This document shows positions 45,782 through 55,744 of a stretch of DNA of 64,000 bases, piece by piece (the first letter of the stretch is position 1; each line of letters begins with the position of its first letter). A model generated the notes under the pieces. That model worked only from the letters and a program-made list of their open reading frames with translations, made no database searches and had not been told where the DNA came from. The DNA lies in contig NZ_CP165734.1 of assembly GCF_041200145.1 (NCBI RefSeq), positions 7,049,001-7,113,000 on the forward strand. Reading direction: 5' to 3'. Source of the stretch: Bradyrhizobium sp. LLZ17 (GTDB lineage: Bacteria; Pseudomonadota; Alphaproteobacteria; Rhizobiales; Xanthobacteraceae). The position numbers were made by a program, and so were the translations under genes.

Positions 45782-46723
45782 ATGGCGAACATCGATGAAG
45801 TGAATTCCGGCTCCCGCATCGAAATACAGTCGGGGAATGGCGCCCGCCGGCCGACTGTTTCGCTCCGCAGCCGCCTTCGTGCATGCCGAAGTTTCCTGCT
45901 CACGCCAGGCTCCAGGCCCGAGCGTTTTGCCAGCACCCCGGCGTTCGGCGGCGATGCTATCATCGTCGATCTCGAGTCGACCGTCGCTCCTGACGACAAG
46001 CGCCACGCGCGAGACGCGGCGCTGGCCTTCTTTCGTGAACCGCCTGCAGCCGATTTCATGCGCATCCTTCGCGTCAACAGTCCGCGCTCTGCGAGCGGGC
46101 TGCGTGACCTGCTGGCCCTGCTCGAAGCCGGCAGCCAGCCCGATGCAGTCATACTTCCCAAGTGTCAATCGGCGGACGAAATCCGTGTCGTGGTCGATAT
46201 CCTGGATGGCTCCAGGATCGGCATCATCCCCATGGTCGAACTCGCCCGGGCGGTGTTCGTTGCCGAGCTTATGGCCGATGCCCATGAGCGTGTTTGCGGC
46301 CTGTTCCTGGGTGGCGGCGATCTCGCTGCCGACCTCGGCGTGGAAGGCACATGGGAAAACCTGCTGTATGCGCGATCCAAGTTCGTGGCGGCGGCGGCCA
46401 GCACCGGTCTTGCTGCTATCGACGTGCCCTACTTCAAAGCGGACGAGGCCGGGCTCAGACAGGAAGCGATGGCGAGCCGCAAACTCGGCATGACAGGAAA
46501 GGCAGCACTTCACGCCGAGCAACTCGCCGTCATTAACACCGTCTTCACGCCCTCGCCGGACGCCGTGAGCCACGCACGTTCTGTCGTCGCTGCCTGCAAC
46601 ACCGCCGGCCGTAGCGCGCCGGTTCTAGCCGGCCAGGTCTTGGAGCCGGCAATGTTACGCGAAGCCGAGCGCGTCCTGGCGATCGCGAGGAAGTCGCATG
46701 GCGTCTTGCAGAAACCTCACTGA
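45782..46723 (+). CDS. CitE-like aldolase/lyase (HpcH/HpaI family)
   Basis: 313 aa from ATG 45782 (AAGGCGG upstream). CitE/CLYBL fold: RSFLLTPGSRPERF (about 38), DAIIVDLES (metal/CoA region), RVNSP, LPK, and the C-terminal GMTGKAALHAEQL. It differs clearly from the true CitE at 49105, so probably acts as a stand-alone malyl- or citramalyl-CoA lyase-like enzyme or as a regulatory paralogue. First gene of the cit operon. Confidence 0.85.
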   Translation: MANIDEVNSGSRIEIQSGNGARRPTVSLRSRLRACRSFLLTPGSRPERFASTPAFGGDAIIVDLESTVAPDDKRHARDAALAFFREPPAADFMRILRVNSPRSASGLRDLLALLEAGSQPDAVILPKCQSADEIRVVVDILDGSRIGIIPMVELARAVFVAELMADAHERVCGLFLGGGDLAADLGVEGTWENLLYARSKFVAAAASTGLAAIDVPYFKADEAGLRQEAMASRKLGMTGKAALHAEQLAVINTVFTPSPDAVSHARSVVAACNTAGRSAPVLAGQVLEPAMLREAERVLAIARKSHGVLQKPH

Positions 46724-46799
46724 GATAGTTCGCGAGATCACGCCGAGAATACGCCGCGCAAGACGAATTCGATTTCAATCCGACTGGCGACATGAACCC

Positions 46800-47747
46800 A
46801 TGCTCAACACCATCGCAACGACTCTCGTGCCGGTCGCGTTCGTCATTTATCTCGGCTATCGCGCCGGAAGCCATGACGCCTTTGCGCGGACGGACCGAGC
46901 CCTGCTGACCCGGCTGGTTCTCACTTGGCTTTTGCCCCCATTGCTGCTTGCCGGAATTCTGCAGGCGCCGCGCACGGATCTGACCAACTACAGAATACCG
47001 CTGCTCTTCGTGGTGGGGCTTATGGTCCCATATCTCACGGTGCTACTCGGCTGCCGTTTCGTGCTGCGCTACGACCTGCGAACCTCCACGCTGAGGGCGA
47101 GCCTGCTCGCCTTCCCAGACATGGTGTTCATGGGAATTCCGATCCTCGGACAGTTGTTTGGACCCTCGAGCCTGTATCCTATTCTCATTGCCAATCTTGT
47201 CCCGTCCCTCCTCATTCTTCCCCTTACGACTGTGTTGCTCGAGGTTGGCTCGGAAAGGCAACAACGCGCCGGACCGCGAGCGTTCTTCAAAACGGTCGCC
47301 AAGGCATTACGCGAACCACGGGTCTGGGTGCCATTCATCGGCATTGTCCTCGTGCTTCTCGATCTGCGTATACCCGAATTCGTCATCAGCTCGCTGAATC
47401 TCGTCGGCAGCGCGACCACCGGGATTTCCCTGTTCGTCGCCGGTCTCATCATTGCCGAGGAAAGGGTTGAGCTGACGAGGGCGGTGGCCGTCGACGTTCT
47501 TATCAAGAATCTGGTGCATCCCGCCGCGATGCTGGCCGCCGTATTGGCCTTCGGAGTGAATGGCGTGCTCGCGCGGGAGGCTATCCTCCTGGCGGCGCTT
47601 CCTTCCGCCGTTATCACGACCATGTTTGCGGAAGAGCACGGTATTCTAGAGTCCGAGTCCTCCACCACAATCCTCGCGACGCGAGTGCTCGCCTTCGCCA
47701 CTATCCCGATCATGATTGCGGCAACGCATCATTTGGCGGACGTGTGA
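46800..47747 (+). CDS. AEC-family transporter (auxin efflux carrier/malate carrier type)
   Basis: 315 aa from ATG 46800, about ten transmembrane helices; the first half has LLTRLVLTWLLPPLLLAGIL and the second GISLFVAGLIIAEERVEL. AEC carriers move organic acids such as malonate and malate. Position between the CitE-like and citC genes suggests it carries citrate, malate or a related acid. Confidence 0.85.
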   Translation: MLNTIATTLVPVAFVIYLGYRAGSHDAFARTDRALLTRLVLTWLLPPLLLAGILQAPRTDLTNYRIPLLFVVGLMVPYLTVLLGCRFVLRYDLRTSTLRASLLAFPDMVFMGIPILGQLFGPSSLYPILIANLVPSLLILPLTTVLLEVGSERQQRAGPRAFFKTVAKALREPRVWVPFIGIVLVLLDLRIPEFVISSLNLVGSATTGISLFVAGLIIAEERVELTRAVAVDVLIKNLVHPAAMLAAVLAFGVNGVLAREAILLAALPSAVITTMFAEEHGILESESSTTILATRVLAFATIPIMIAATHHLADV

Positions 47748-47760
47748 AAACAGGTGCGTC

Positions 47761-48815
47761 ATGATTGTAGTTGATGAGTTCGCCACGATCCGTCCGGATG
47801 ACGCTTCCGACGAAATGGTCAAAGTCAGAAGCTTACTGGCTGCCAATCATCTCGGGCTGGATAGTCAGGTCGAGGCATTCGTTGTGTGCCGCCGTGACGG
47901 AAGGATCGTCGCGTGCGCCGGCCTAGATCACAACGTCATCAAGTGCGTCGCCGTGGCAGATGAGTTTCGCGGTGAGTCGCTCAGCCTGCGCCTCGGCAGC
48001 GAGGCGGTCAAACTGGCGGCCGAGTGCGGCCAGTTTCATCTGTTCTTGTACTCGCCCCCGCATAACCTGCCGTTTTTTCGCGGTTGGGGTTTCTATCCGT
48101 TGGTTGAGGTTCCCCAACTCGTGGTTCTGATGGAGAACAGCCCGATCGCGATCCAGGCCTACTGCGACAGGCTGCGTCAACAGCGGCGGCCGGGACGCAA
48201 GATCGGCGGCATTGTCCTGAATGCGAATCCTTTTACGCTCGGCCACCAATACTTGGTGGAGCGGGCCGCTCGCGTTTGCGATTGGCTCCATGTATTCGTG
48301 GTCAGGGAAGACGCGTCGTTGTTCTCGTACGCCGATCGCTTTCGGCTCGTGGAGGCAGGCGTAAAGCATCTCGAAAGAGTCAGCCTGCATCCAGGCTCCG
48401 AGTACATCATTTCGCGCGCGACATTTCCTGGCTATTTTCTGAAAGACCGGGCGCTTGTCGATCATAGCTGGGCCGCAATCGATCTGCTGCTGTTTCGCGA
48501 ATACATCGCGCCGGCGCTGGGCATCAGCCATCGCTACGTGGGTACAGAGCCGCTCGACACCGTTACCGAGACATACAACGCCGACATGAAGCATTGGCTG
48601 CAGTATGCAGCCTCCTCGGCCGCTTCAGTCACGGTGATCGAAATACCCCGGGCCTCCGTCCGCGATGTCCCCATTTCCGCATCCCAGGTCAGGCGATTGT
48701 TGGCGCGGGGGAGTTCCCCGCCATGCAGGACCTGGTCCCCGCACCGACTTTGCAATTTCTTGAGCGGACATTTTCCGCATCCCGCAACGTCACTAAGGAG
48801 ACCGAAAGACAATGA
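47761..48815 (+). pseudogene. citC: [citrate (pro-3S)-lyase] ligase, frameshifted at the 3' end
   Basis: Acetylates the citrate-lyase acyl carrier to its active form. N-terminal GNAT-like domain (CAGLDHNVIKCVAVADEFRG) and C-terminal nucleotidyl-transferase fold with GGIVLNANPFTLGHQYL (HxGH-like) and ISASQVRRLLARG. The frame shifts in the G5 run 48707-48711; one added G restores EFPAMQDLVPAPTLQFLE and a 351-aa protein, the usual CitC length. Its stop overlaps the citD ATG. Probably intact in the organism. Confidence 0.88.
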
Positions 48816-49108
48816 AAATCGTCAAGGAAGCTATTTCCGGCACTCTGGAATCCGGCGACGTGCTGGTCAGGGTTGCTCCAAGCGAAAACGGCACGCGCGA
48901 TATCGTGCTCAGGAGCGAGGTAATCAAGCAATTCGGCAAGCAGATCAGGCTTGTCGTCGCCGACACGCTTGACAAACTTTCCGTCAGCGCTGGCTCTATC
49001 GTCATCGAGGACAAGGGCGCACTTGACTGCGTGATCCGGGCGCGTGTCCAGGCGGCGGCGTTGCGCGGCTGCAGCGTGGAAGAGCTGGACTGGCGGAGGC
49101 TCGCATGA
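48812..49108 (+). CDS. citD: citrate lyase acyl carrier protein (gamma subunit)
   Basis: 98 aa. The N-terminal SGTLESGD motif holds Ser14, the attachment site of the phosphoribosyl-dephospho-CoA prosthetic group. Overlaps citC (ATGA) and citE by 4 bp. Carries the acetyl group during citrate cleavage to acetate and oxaloacetate. Confidence 0.93.
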   Translation: MKIVKEAISGTLESGDVLVRVAPSENGTRDIVLRSEVIKQFGKQIRLVVADTLDKLSVSAGSIVIEDKGALDCVIRARVQAAALRGCSVEELDWRRLA

Positions 49109-49971
49109 AGCTGCGCCGCAGTATGCTCTTCGTCCCCGGTGACAACGCCGCAATGCTGAGCACATCCTTTGTCTACAGGCCGGATTCGATCATGTTCGAC
49201 TTGGAGGACGCCGTGTCGCCACGCGAGAAGGACTCGGCGCGGCTTTTGGTGTTTCAGGCGCTGCAGCATCCAGCTTATCGCGACATCGAGACTGTCGTGC
49301 GGGTCAATTCGCTCGAGACCGGGTTCGGACTGAAGGATCTGGAGGTCGCCGTTAGGGGCGGGGCCGACGTGGTGCGTCTCCCCAAGACGGAGAATGCTCA
49401 GGCGATTGGTGAACTCGAAGCGCACGTGGTGCGGATTGAGCAGGCGTGCGGCCGCGCGGTCGGCGATACCAAGATCATGGCCGCAATCGAGTCGGCGAGC
49501 GGTGTAGTCAATGCTGTGTCGATCGCGACGGCATCGCCTCGCATGATCGCAATCGCACTGGCGGGCTTCGATTACCTCGTCGACATGCACACCAAGCGCA
49601 GCAACGGGTGGCAGCCTGAGTTGTTCTACGCCCGAGCCGCGGTGCTCCATGCCGCCCGCGCTGCGCGGATCGATGCCTTCGATGTGGTCTACGGCAACGT
49701 CAGCGATGACGATGGCTTCCTCCGCGAGGTCAGGATCGCGAAGCGGCTCGGGTTCAACGGCAAGTCGCTGATCCACCCTAAGCAGGTCGACCTTCTGCAC
49801 AAGGCCTATGCGCCGACTACAGACGAAGTGAGCCGTGCGAAACGCGTCATCGCGGCGGCGGACGAGGCCCGCCGAAAAGGGCTTGGGGTCGTTTCGCTGG
49901 ACGGCAAGATGATCGATCCGCCCGTCATCGAAGAGGCCGAGATGACCTTGCAGCTTGCCGATGCATCCTGA
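49105..49971 (+). CDS. citE: citrate lyase beta subunit (citryl-ACP lyase)
   Basis: 288 aa. [15 protein letters not shown] at the start, [17 protein letters not shown] (metal-binding Glu/Asp), VRVNS, and [13 protein letters not shown] at the C-terminus, all standard for CitE. Cleaves citryl-ACP to oxaloacetate and acetyl-ACP. Overlaps citD by 4 bp; citF follows after 14 bp. Confidence 0.94.
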   Translation: MKLRRSMLFVPGDNAAMLSTSFVYRPDSIMFDLEDAVSPREKDSARLLVFQALQHPAYRDIETVVRVNSLETGFGLKDLEVAVRGGADVVRLPKTENAQAIGELEAHVVRIEQACGRAVGDTKIMAAIESASGVVNAVSIATASPRMIAIALAGFDYLVDMHTKRSNGWQPELFYARAAVLHAARAARIDAFDVVYGNVSDDDGFLREVRIAKRLGFNGKSLIHPKQVDLLHKAYAPTTDEVSRAKRVIAAADEARRKGLGVVSLDGKMIDPPVIEEAEMTLQLADAS

Positions 49972-49985
49972 AGGAAACCACGATC

Positions 49986-51521
49986 ATGAAAGACGATGCT
50001 ATGACGACCGCCATCGCGTGCCTGGCAGCGCAGGAGTCCGCGTTACCCAAGCTGCAGCCGTTCACGAGCGCGAACGCCCAGACGCCGTTTCTCGCAACCA
50101 CGGATACCAAGTGGCACCGAAAGATCTGCGGATCGCTCGAGGAGGCTATCCAGCGGTCAGGACTGAAGGATGGGATGACCATTTCGTTTCACCATGCGTT
50201 CCGCGAAGGCGACAAGGTGGTCAACACGGTTATCGATACGCTCGCCCGGCTCGGCTTCAAGAACCTGACGCTCGCCTCGAGTTCGCTTCTGAACTGCCAC
50301 GATCCGCTGGTGGAGCACATCAAGACCGGAGTCATCACGCAGATCTATACCTCCGGCATGCGCGGCAAACTGGCCGAGGCCGTCTCGAACGGGTTGATGA
50401 GGAATCCAGTTCAGATCCATTCGCATGGTGGCAGGGTTCACCTCCTGCAAACCGGGGAGCTGAAGATTGACGTCGCATTCCTCGGCGTCGCCTGCTGTGA
50501 CGAGTTCGGCAACGCCAATGGATCGCATGGCAAGTTGAGTTGCGGCGCGCTCGGCTATGCCAAGGTCGACGCCGACTACGCGCGGCAGGTCGTGCTGCTG
50601 ACCGAAGAGCTGGTCGGTTTTCCGAACCGTCCCGTCAGCATCTCGCAGGATCGCGTCGACCTGATCGTCAAGCTCGACCATGTCGGTGACCCCTCGCTGA
50701 TCAGCGTCGGTGCTGCCCGCGTCACAAACAATCCGCGGGAGCTGCTGATCGCGCGTCGGGCAACGGATGTCATCGAGCATTCCGGGTATTTCATTGACGG
50801 TTTTTCGCTGCAGACCGGCTCCGGGGCGGCATCGACGGCCGCCACCCGCTTTCTCGAGGAGCGTATGAATTGCAAAGCCATCAAGGCGAGCTTCGCGCTC
50901 GGCGGCATCACGGGAGGCATCGCCGATCTTCATAAGAAGGGCCTGATCAAGGCTGTCGTCGACGTGCAGTCGTTCGACAAAGATGCGGCGGAATCGCTTC
51001 GTACCTCCAGCGCGCATCTTGAGATCTCGGCCAATGAATACGCCAATCCGACCTCCAAGGGGGCCTATGTGGATCGCGTCAATGTGGTGATCCTGAGCGC
51101 GTTGGAGATCGATGTCGACTTCAATGTCAACGTGATCACCGGCTCCGATGGCGTCATGCGCGGCGCTTCCGGCGGCCATTGCGACGTCGCTGCTGCCGCG
51201 GATTTGACCATCGTGGTGGCCCCCCTGGTGCGTAGCCGCATTCCAACGGTGGTCCGCCGTGTGACGACACGGCTCACACCCGGCGAGTCGATCGATGTCT
51301 TGGTCACGGATCATGGGATTGCGGTGAACCCGACGCGTCCGGAAGTCGAGAAGCGGCTACGGGATGCTCGCCTGCCGATCATGACGATCGATGAGTTGCG
51401 CGAGAAGGCTGTCGCACTGACCGGCGAGCCGGAGCCGCTTGAATTCACTGAGCGCATTGTCGGCATCGTCCGTTACCGGGACGGCAGCGTGATCGATGTG
51501 GTTCGGCAGGTGAAAGGCTGA
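49986..51521 (+). CDS. citF: citrate lyase alpha subunit (citrate:acetyl-ACP transferase)
   Basis: 511 aa from ATG 49986 (AAGGAAA upstream). CoA-transferase-like fold: SFHHAFREGDKVVN, IQIHSHGGRVHLLQ-like region (about 140-155), GASGGHCDVAAAADL near 400. Exchanges acetyl for citryl on the carrier. Complete length for CitF. Stop is 2 bp before citX. Confidence 0.94.
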   Translation: MKDDAMTTAIACLAAQESALPKLQPFTSANAQTPFLATTDTKWHRKICGSLEEAIQRSGLKDGMTISFHHAFREGDKVVNTVIDTLARLGFKNLTLASSSLLNCHDPLVEHIKTGVITQIYTSGMRGKLAEAVSNGLMRNPVQIHSHGGRVHLLQTGELKIDVAFLGVACCDEFGNANGSHGKLSCGALGYAKVDADYARQVVLLTEELVGFPNRPVSISQDRVDLIVKLDHVGDPSLISVGAARVTNNPRELLIARRATDVIEHSGYFIDGFSLQTGSGAASTAATRFLEERMNCKAIKASFALGGITGGIADLHKKGLIKAVVDVQSFDKDAAESLRTSSAHLEISANEYANPTSKGAYVDRVNVVILSALEIDVDFNVNVITGSDGVMRGASGGHCDVAAAADLTIVVAPLVRSRIPTVVRRVTTRLTPGESIDVLVTDHGIAVNPTRPEVEKRLRDARLPIMTIDELREKAVALTGEPEPLEFTERIVGIVRYRDGSVIDVVRQVKG

Positions 51522-51523
51522 CC

Positions 51524-52075
51524 ATGCGCGCGCAGGTCCGGACGGTCAACGCGGCCGAGGTTGGTCTCGAGGAGATGCTGGCGGCCAGAGAGCAGCGGGC
51601 AACTCGCCAGGCCGCCGCCCTGGCGCGGTTTGGCAAGCCACTGGTATCCATGACCATGGTGATGCCAGGGCCGGTCAAGGACGGCCCCTTGCCGCGGCGA
51701 GTGCTCGACCTCGCCGTTCAGGAGATGGAGGCGGCGTGTCGCGCGAGGGGCTGGCGCATCTTGTCCCGAAAGGCCTTGTGGCGAAAGACCGGCCCCGAGG
51801 CGCTCTCCGTCATCGATGCGGACGCGCTGTCCCTAAAATTGGCGATGATCGAGCTGGAAGACCATCACCCGCTGGGCCGGCTCTGGGATCTCGACGTGAT
51901 CGCGCCCGGACAAGCGCAGCTGTCGCGTCAAAGTTTGGGGGAGTCGCCGCGCCGGTGCCTGGCATGCGGCCGGCCGGCCCGCGTGTGCGGCCGCTCGCGC
52001 CGGCATCCGCTCGGGCAGCTCCTAACCACGATAGGTAGGATCGTTCATGAATATGATCTCCGCGCAGTCACTTAG
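51524..52075 (+). CDS. citX: holo-citrate lyase synthase (phosphoribosyl-dephospho-CoA transferase)
   Basis: 183 aa. Hallmarks HPLGRLWDLDV (about 113-123) and the Cys-rich CLACGRPARVCGRSRRH near the C-terminus. Transfers the prosthetic group to CitD Ser14. Overlaps citG by 29 bp. Confidence 0.93.
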   Translation: MRAQVRTVNAAEVGLEEMLAAREQRATRQAAALARFGKPLVSMTMVMPGPVKDGPLPRRVLDLAVQEMEAACRARGWRILSRKALWRKTGPEALSVIDADALSLKLAMIELEDHHPLGRLWDLDVIAPGQAQLSRQSLGESPRRCLACGRPARVCGRSRRHPLGQLLTTIGRIVHEYDLRAVT

Positions 52076-52952
52076 TGCACCCTCCTATTCGGGCCGGCGC
52101 GGACGTGAGGCGTGCATCGGCGATGCCATTGCCGAATATGCCGATCAGGCGCTGCTCACGGAGCTTATGCTCACGCCAAAGCCCGGTTTGGTTGATCGCC
52201 GCAATTCCGGTGCTCACCGTGACATGAATATCGACACATTCCTGGCCAGCGCACGGGCCATTGCTCCCTGGTGGTCGCGGTTCGTGGCGATAGGTTATTC
52301 GAGCGCGCATGTCAGCGCGGGCGCCGCGTTGCCTCTGGTGCGTCCCACGGGCGTGCTGTGCGAGCAAGCGATGTTTCGGGCAACGAGCGGAGTCAACACG
52401 CATAAGGGGGCGATCTTTTCGCTCGGCCTGCTCTGCTTTTCGGCCGGCCGTCTCCAAGCCCGCGGTACAGAAGTGACCAGAGAGCGCTTGTGCGGCGAGG
52501 TTGCGTATATCTGCGTCGGTTTGGTCGATCGAGAGCTCAACCGCACCGCTCCGACGCTGACGGCAGGCGAGCGTGTCTTCCGACGTTTTGGATTCGCAGG
52601 CGCCAGGGGTGAAGCGGCCTCCGGCTTTGACACGGTGCGCACGGCCGCACTGCCGGTCTATGACCGCGTGCGGGAGGACGGTGTCGACGAAGGCACCGCG
52701 CTTTTGCATGTGCTGCTGCATCTGCTCGCGGTCAACAATGACACCAATCTTATATCACGCGGAGGTCTCGCCGGCCTTGACTATGTCCAGGCTTACGCCA
52801 GACGGCTTCTGCGAGACGAAGGCGTTCTAGCGCCCGGCGGGGTGGAGAAGATGGCGCTATTTGATGATGCACTGATCGCGCGTCACCTCAGCCCGGGCGG
52901 GACCGCAGATCTGCTGGCTCTGACCTGGTTCCTGGCTCAATTCCCGAAATGA
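52047..52952 (+). CDS. citG: triphosphoribosyl-dephospho-CoA synthase
   Basis: 301 aa. Conserved LLTELMLTPKPGLVDRRNSG, GVNTHKGAIFSLGLL and NNDTNLISRGG. Makes the precursor of the citrate-lyase prosthetic group from dephospho-CoA and ATP. Completes a full citrate-lyase gene set, last gene of the operon. Confidence 0.94.
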   Translation: MNMISAQSLSAPSYSGRRGREACIGDAIAEYADQALLTELMLTPKPGLVDRRNSGAHRDMNIDTFLASARAIAPWWSRFVAIGYSSAHVSAGAALPLVRPTGVLCEQAMFRATSGVNTHKGAIFSLGLLCFSAGRLQARGTEVTRERLCGEVAYICVGLVDRELNRTAPTLTAGERVFRRFGFAGARGEAASGFDTVRTAALPVYDRVREDGVDEGTALLHVLLHLLAVNNDTNLISRGGLAGLDYVQAYARRLLRDEGVLAPGGVEKMALFDDALIARHLSPGGTADLLALTWFLAQFPK

Positions 52953-53092
52953 AGTAAATTATTGCGCGAGGCGCCAGCGCTCTCGCTCTCCACGGCCGCT
53001 CTCGACTGCGTGGGCCATATGAACGAGGCGGTTCCGTTGACGTGCAGCTAGGCGAGGGGCGTTGGATCGAGCGCGACGTCCCCCTTTGTCGG

Positions 53093-54088
53093 TTAGGCCG
53101 CCCTATTGCGGGCCGGCGGTGACATGAATTCGGGCCCGACTGGATCGCGGATGGTGGCTTCGAGGATGCGATTGATCTCCGCTTTCGCCGCGGCATCGAT
53201 ACGCCATCCGCTTATCTGGTTAACCGGTTGCAACTGGTCTGGATGGCGGGCGCCCCATAGTGAGCTCGTAATTCCCTCGTCAAGCATCCAGCGGATCGCC
53301 AGGTGGATGACACGCTTGCCGAACCGTTTTTGAGCGAGGTCGTCAAATTGTCCGACGGCGGCAAGATATTGTGCAAAACGAGGCTGCACGAATTTTGGAT
53401 CGCTGCCGCGAAGGTCATCGCCTGTAAACGCTACTTCAGCGCGCATGCGGCCGGACAGGAGGCCACGGCACAGCGCGCCATAACCGAAGGTCGCAATGTT
53501 GTTTTCGCGACAGTAGGGCAAGATTTCTGCCTCGATGCCGCGCTCGAAGAGATTGTAGGGTGGCTGCACGACATGCAGTGGCGCAACCCGACGGAAGCGC
53601 TCCATCTGCATCACCGAAAAATTGCTGACGCCGATTGCGCGGATCTTGCCCTGCCGCAGCAAACTGTCCATCGCCTCGGCAGTCTCTTCGATCTCCACAA
53701 GGGGATCCGGCCAGTGCACCTGGTAGACGTCGATATAATCGGTCCGAAGCCGTCGCAAGGAGTCGGCGACCTCCTTCAGGATGCGTGCTCGGGAGGCGTT
53801 GCGGAACACGCGACCCTGGCTCCACTCAAGACCGACCTTGGTTGCAATGACCACGCGCGTGCGCAGATTGCCTTCTGCGAGCGCCTGGCCGACGAGCTCC
53901 TCGGAGTGCCCAAATCCGTAGGCGGGAGCGGTGTCGATCAGGTTGATGCCGCGTTTGATGGCGGTCCGGATCGTTGCGATCGATTCGGTCTCGTCGGTCC
54001 CGCCCCACATCCAACCGCCGATCGCCCAGGTGCCAAGTGCTACGCGCGACACGTTGATGTTGGTGCCGGGAATGTTGATGTGTTCCAT
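53093..54088 (-). CDS. aldo/keto reductase
   Basis: 331 aa from ATG 54088 (AGGAG upstream, homology begins here). AKR barrel: LIDTAPAYGFGHSEELVG (catalytic Asp/Tyr), VVIATKVGLEW (Lys), YQVHWPDP (His), and cofactor loop near the C-terminus (GARHPDQLQPV). NADPH-dependent carbonyl reductase of unknown substrate. Downstream partner of the beta-hydroxyacid dehydrogenase gene (13-bp gap), convergent with citG. Confidence 0.92.
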   Translation of the reverse strand: MEHINIPGTNINVSRVALGTWAIGGWMWGGTDETESIATIRTAIKRGINLIDTAPAYGFGHSEELVGQALAEGNLRTRVVIATKVGLEWSQGRVFRNASRARILKEVADSLRRLRTDYIDVYQVHWPDPLVEIEETAEAMDSLLRQGKIRAIGVSNFSVMQMERFRRVAPLHVVQPPYNLFERGIEAEILPYCRENNIATFGYGALCRGLLSGRMRAEVAFTGDDLRGSDPKFVQPRFAQYLAAVGQFDDLAQKRFGKRVIHLAIRWMLDEGITSSLWGARHPDQLQPVNQISGWRIDAAAKAEINRILEATIRDPVGPEFMSPPARNRAA

Positions 54089-54101
54089 TTGCAGCTCACT
54101 C

Positions 54102-55130
54102 CTATAGGGTCGATCGAGCATGAAGCGGCTCCTGTTGTGTTGGGCTTTCGAGCTTTGCGGTTGGAAGAGATTTCCCGGGTGCGCCGCTCAGTCCGGCCTC
54201 CTCGGCGGCCAGCAGGCCAAGCGCAGACCAATCCAGCTCAGAATATCCGCGCGCTATCCCGGTGATGAAGCGATCGCGAACGACGTTGAGAGTTGGCATT
54301 GGCACGCCTGCCTGCTCCGCCTCCTGGAGCACCAGCCGCATGTCCTTGAGCGCGAGTGGGAAGACGAGGCCGCCGGTGCGGTATTGTTGTCCTGCGATCT
54401 TGCTGCCATAAATTTGATGGAAACGGCTTCCGAACATTGTGCCGGTCATAATGGCCAGCAGTTCCTCGGCATCGAGCCCGCGTTTGCGGACGAGCGCACA
54501 GATCTCCCCTAGGATTTCCAGATTGGCCGCGATCATGGCGTTGCCGGCCAGTTTGATCAAGTTGGCCGTCGCCGGAGTGCTGCCTACCGCAAACGTATGC
54601 TGGCCGAGCAGATCGAAGATCGGCTGGCAGCGCGCGAGTTCCGGCGGCGCGCCGGCGGCAATGACAAACAGCTGGCGGGCCTTCGCGGCATCAGGGTTTC
54701 CAAACACCGGGGCTGCAACATAGCTCTGGCCGTTTCGTGCGTGTTCGCTGGCCAGTTGGGACGCCGTTGTGGGGCTGATCGTGCTCATCGAGAGATGGAT
54801 TGCGCGCGGCATCAAGCCCATGAGCAGGCCGGCGATGCCGAGGTCCTTCCGACCGAACGCGATCTGTTGAACGGCTGCATCGTCAGGCAGCATGCTGATC
54901 ACCAGCTCGCACTCCAACAGGTCGCTAAAGGTTATCGTCGGCTCAAGACCGAGCGCGGCCAGGACTCGTTTTTGCTCTGGGCGCCGGACATAGGCGACCA
55001 CTTCTTGACCGGCAGCGGCGAGATTTGCCGCCATCGCAGTCCCCATTCGTCCGAGACCGATAAAACCGATCCGGCCTGCGTGCGGCGCGTGTTGCCGGCC
55101 GGTCCCCGAATTCGCCTCTGCGTTGGTCAT
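54102..55130 (-). CDS. beta-hydroxyacid dehydrogenase family (3-hydroxyisobutyrate/tartronate-semialdehyde reductase-like)
   Basis: 342 aa. Rossmann motif IGFIGLGRMGTAMA (about 20-33), substrate motif near APVFGNPDAAKA, catalytic Lys in NLIKLAGNAMIAAN (about 190). Cytosolic NAD(P)-dependent oxidoreductase of 2- or 3-hydroxyacids. Translated with the aldo/keto reductase; an overlap in carboxylic-acid metabolism with the cit operon is possible but not shown. Confidence 0.9.
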   Translation of the reverse strand: MTNAEANSGTGRQHAPHAGRIGFIGLGRMGTAMAANLAAAGQEVVAYVRRPEQKRVLAALGLEPTITFSDLLECELVISMLPDDAAVQQIAFGRKDLGIAGLLMGLMPRAIHLSMSTISPTTASQLASEHARNGQSYVAAPVFGNPDAAKARQLFVIAAGAPPELARCQPIFDLLGQHTFAVGSTPATANLIKLAGNAMIAANLEILGEICALVRKRGLDAEELLAIMTGTMFGSRFHQIYGSKIAGQQYRTGGLVFPLALKDMRLVLQEAEQAGVPMPTLNVVRDRFITGIARGYSELDWSALGLLAAEEAGLSGAPGKSLPTAKLESPTQQEPLHARSTL

Positions 55131-55142
55131 TGCCGCTCTTTC

Positions 55143-55250
55143 CTAATGTTTGTTCGTGGACCGGATCGCCACGCCGTCGAGCACATTCAGGGCCGACGTC
55201 CCGAACACCGAGTTGGTGGCGCCGGAGGCAAATCTGATGAAAAAGAGTTC
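55143..55250 (-). pseudogene. 3' remnant of an unidentified gene
   Basis: The last about 35 codons before the stop at 55143 (ELFFIRFASGATNSVFGTS then LDGVAIRSTNKH) look like a protein C-terminus, directly upstream of the dehydrogenase gene. Beyond about 55250 the frame becomes low quality. Possibly a gene truncated by deletion. Family not recognised. Confidence 0.35.
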
Positions 55251-55399
55251 AGGTGGCGGGAGGCCGTTTGATCCTGCCGAGGCCAAGGGCGGCTCCTTGT
55301 TCCTTGCTCTGCAGCGAGGAGCCTGCCACCGAGCGAGGCGGCAAGGGATCGGCACGGCAGCGGAAACTCTCTACCCGATACAGGGGCTCGTTCTCGCCG

Positions 55400-55744
55400 T
55401 CAGCCGCAGTAGGATGGCCAGAGATTGCGCGGACGACCATAGTAGAGATCGTAGCAGTCAAGGCCGTTGTCGAAGTTAGCACCGTATCTCGGCCAGTGCA
55501 TGGAATCGTGGTGTAAACTCGAACCATAGGCGCCCACATGATTACCCGGGCCGATGCGGCCGCCGCCGAAACCACCCATGTGGGTGCCACCGATTGCACC
55601 CACATGGACGCCTCCACCGAAACCGCCCATATGACTACCTCCAAAGCCGCCCATGTGGCCGCCACCACCACGTGCCTCTGCTGTCGCCGTAAGCAGGCTT
55701 GCCGCAAGTGCCGCCGCAGCCAGCATTGTCAATAGTCGTTTCAT
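55400..55744 (-). CDS. Gly/His-rich small secreted protein
   Basis: 114 aa from ATG 55744 (AAGGAAACGACGTG upstream). Signal peptide (LLTMLAAAALAASLLTATAEA). The mature part has repeated HMGGFGG units (three copies with variants) followed by a Cys-containing tail ending WPSYCG. Such Gly/His repeats suggest metal-binding or surface roles; no proof here. Confidence 0.75.
   Translation of the reverse strand: MKRLLTMLAAAALAASLLTATAEARGGGGHMGGFGGSHMGGFGGGVHVGAIGGTHMGGFGGGRIGPGNHVGAYGSSLHHDSMHWPRYGANFDNGLDCYDLYYGRPRNLWPSYCG

Noticed and set aside
50157..51314. 385-codon minus-strand frame inside citF
   Set aside because: Mirror frame of citF with no homology pattern; citF itself is unambiguous.
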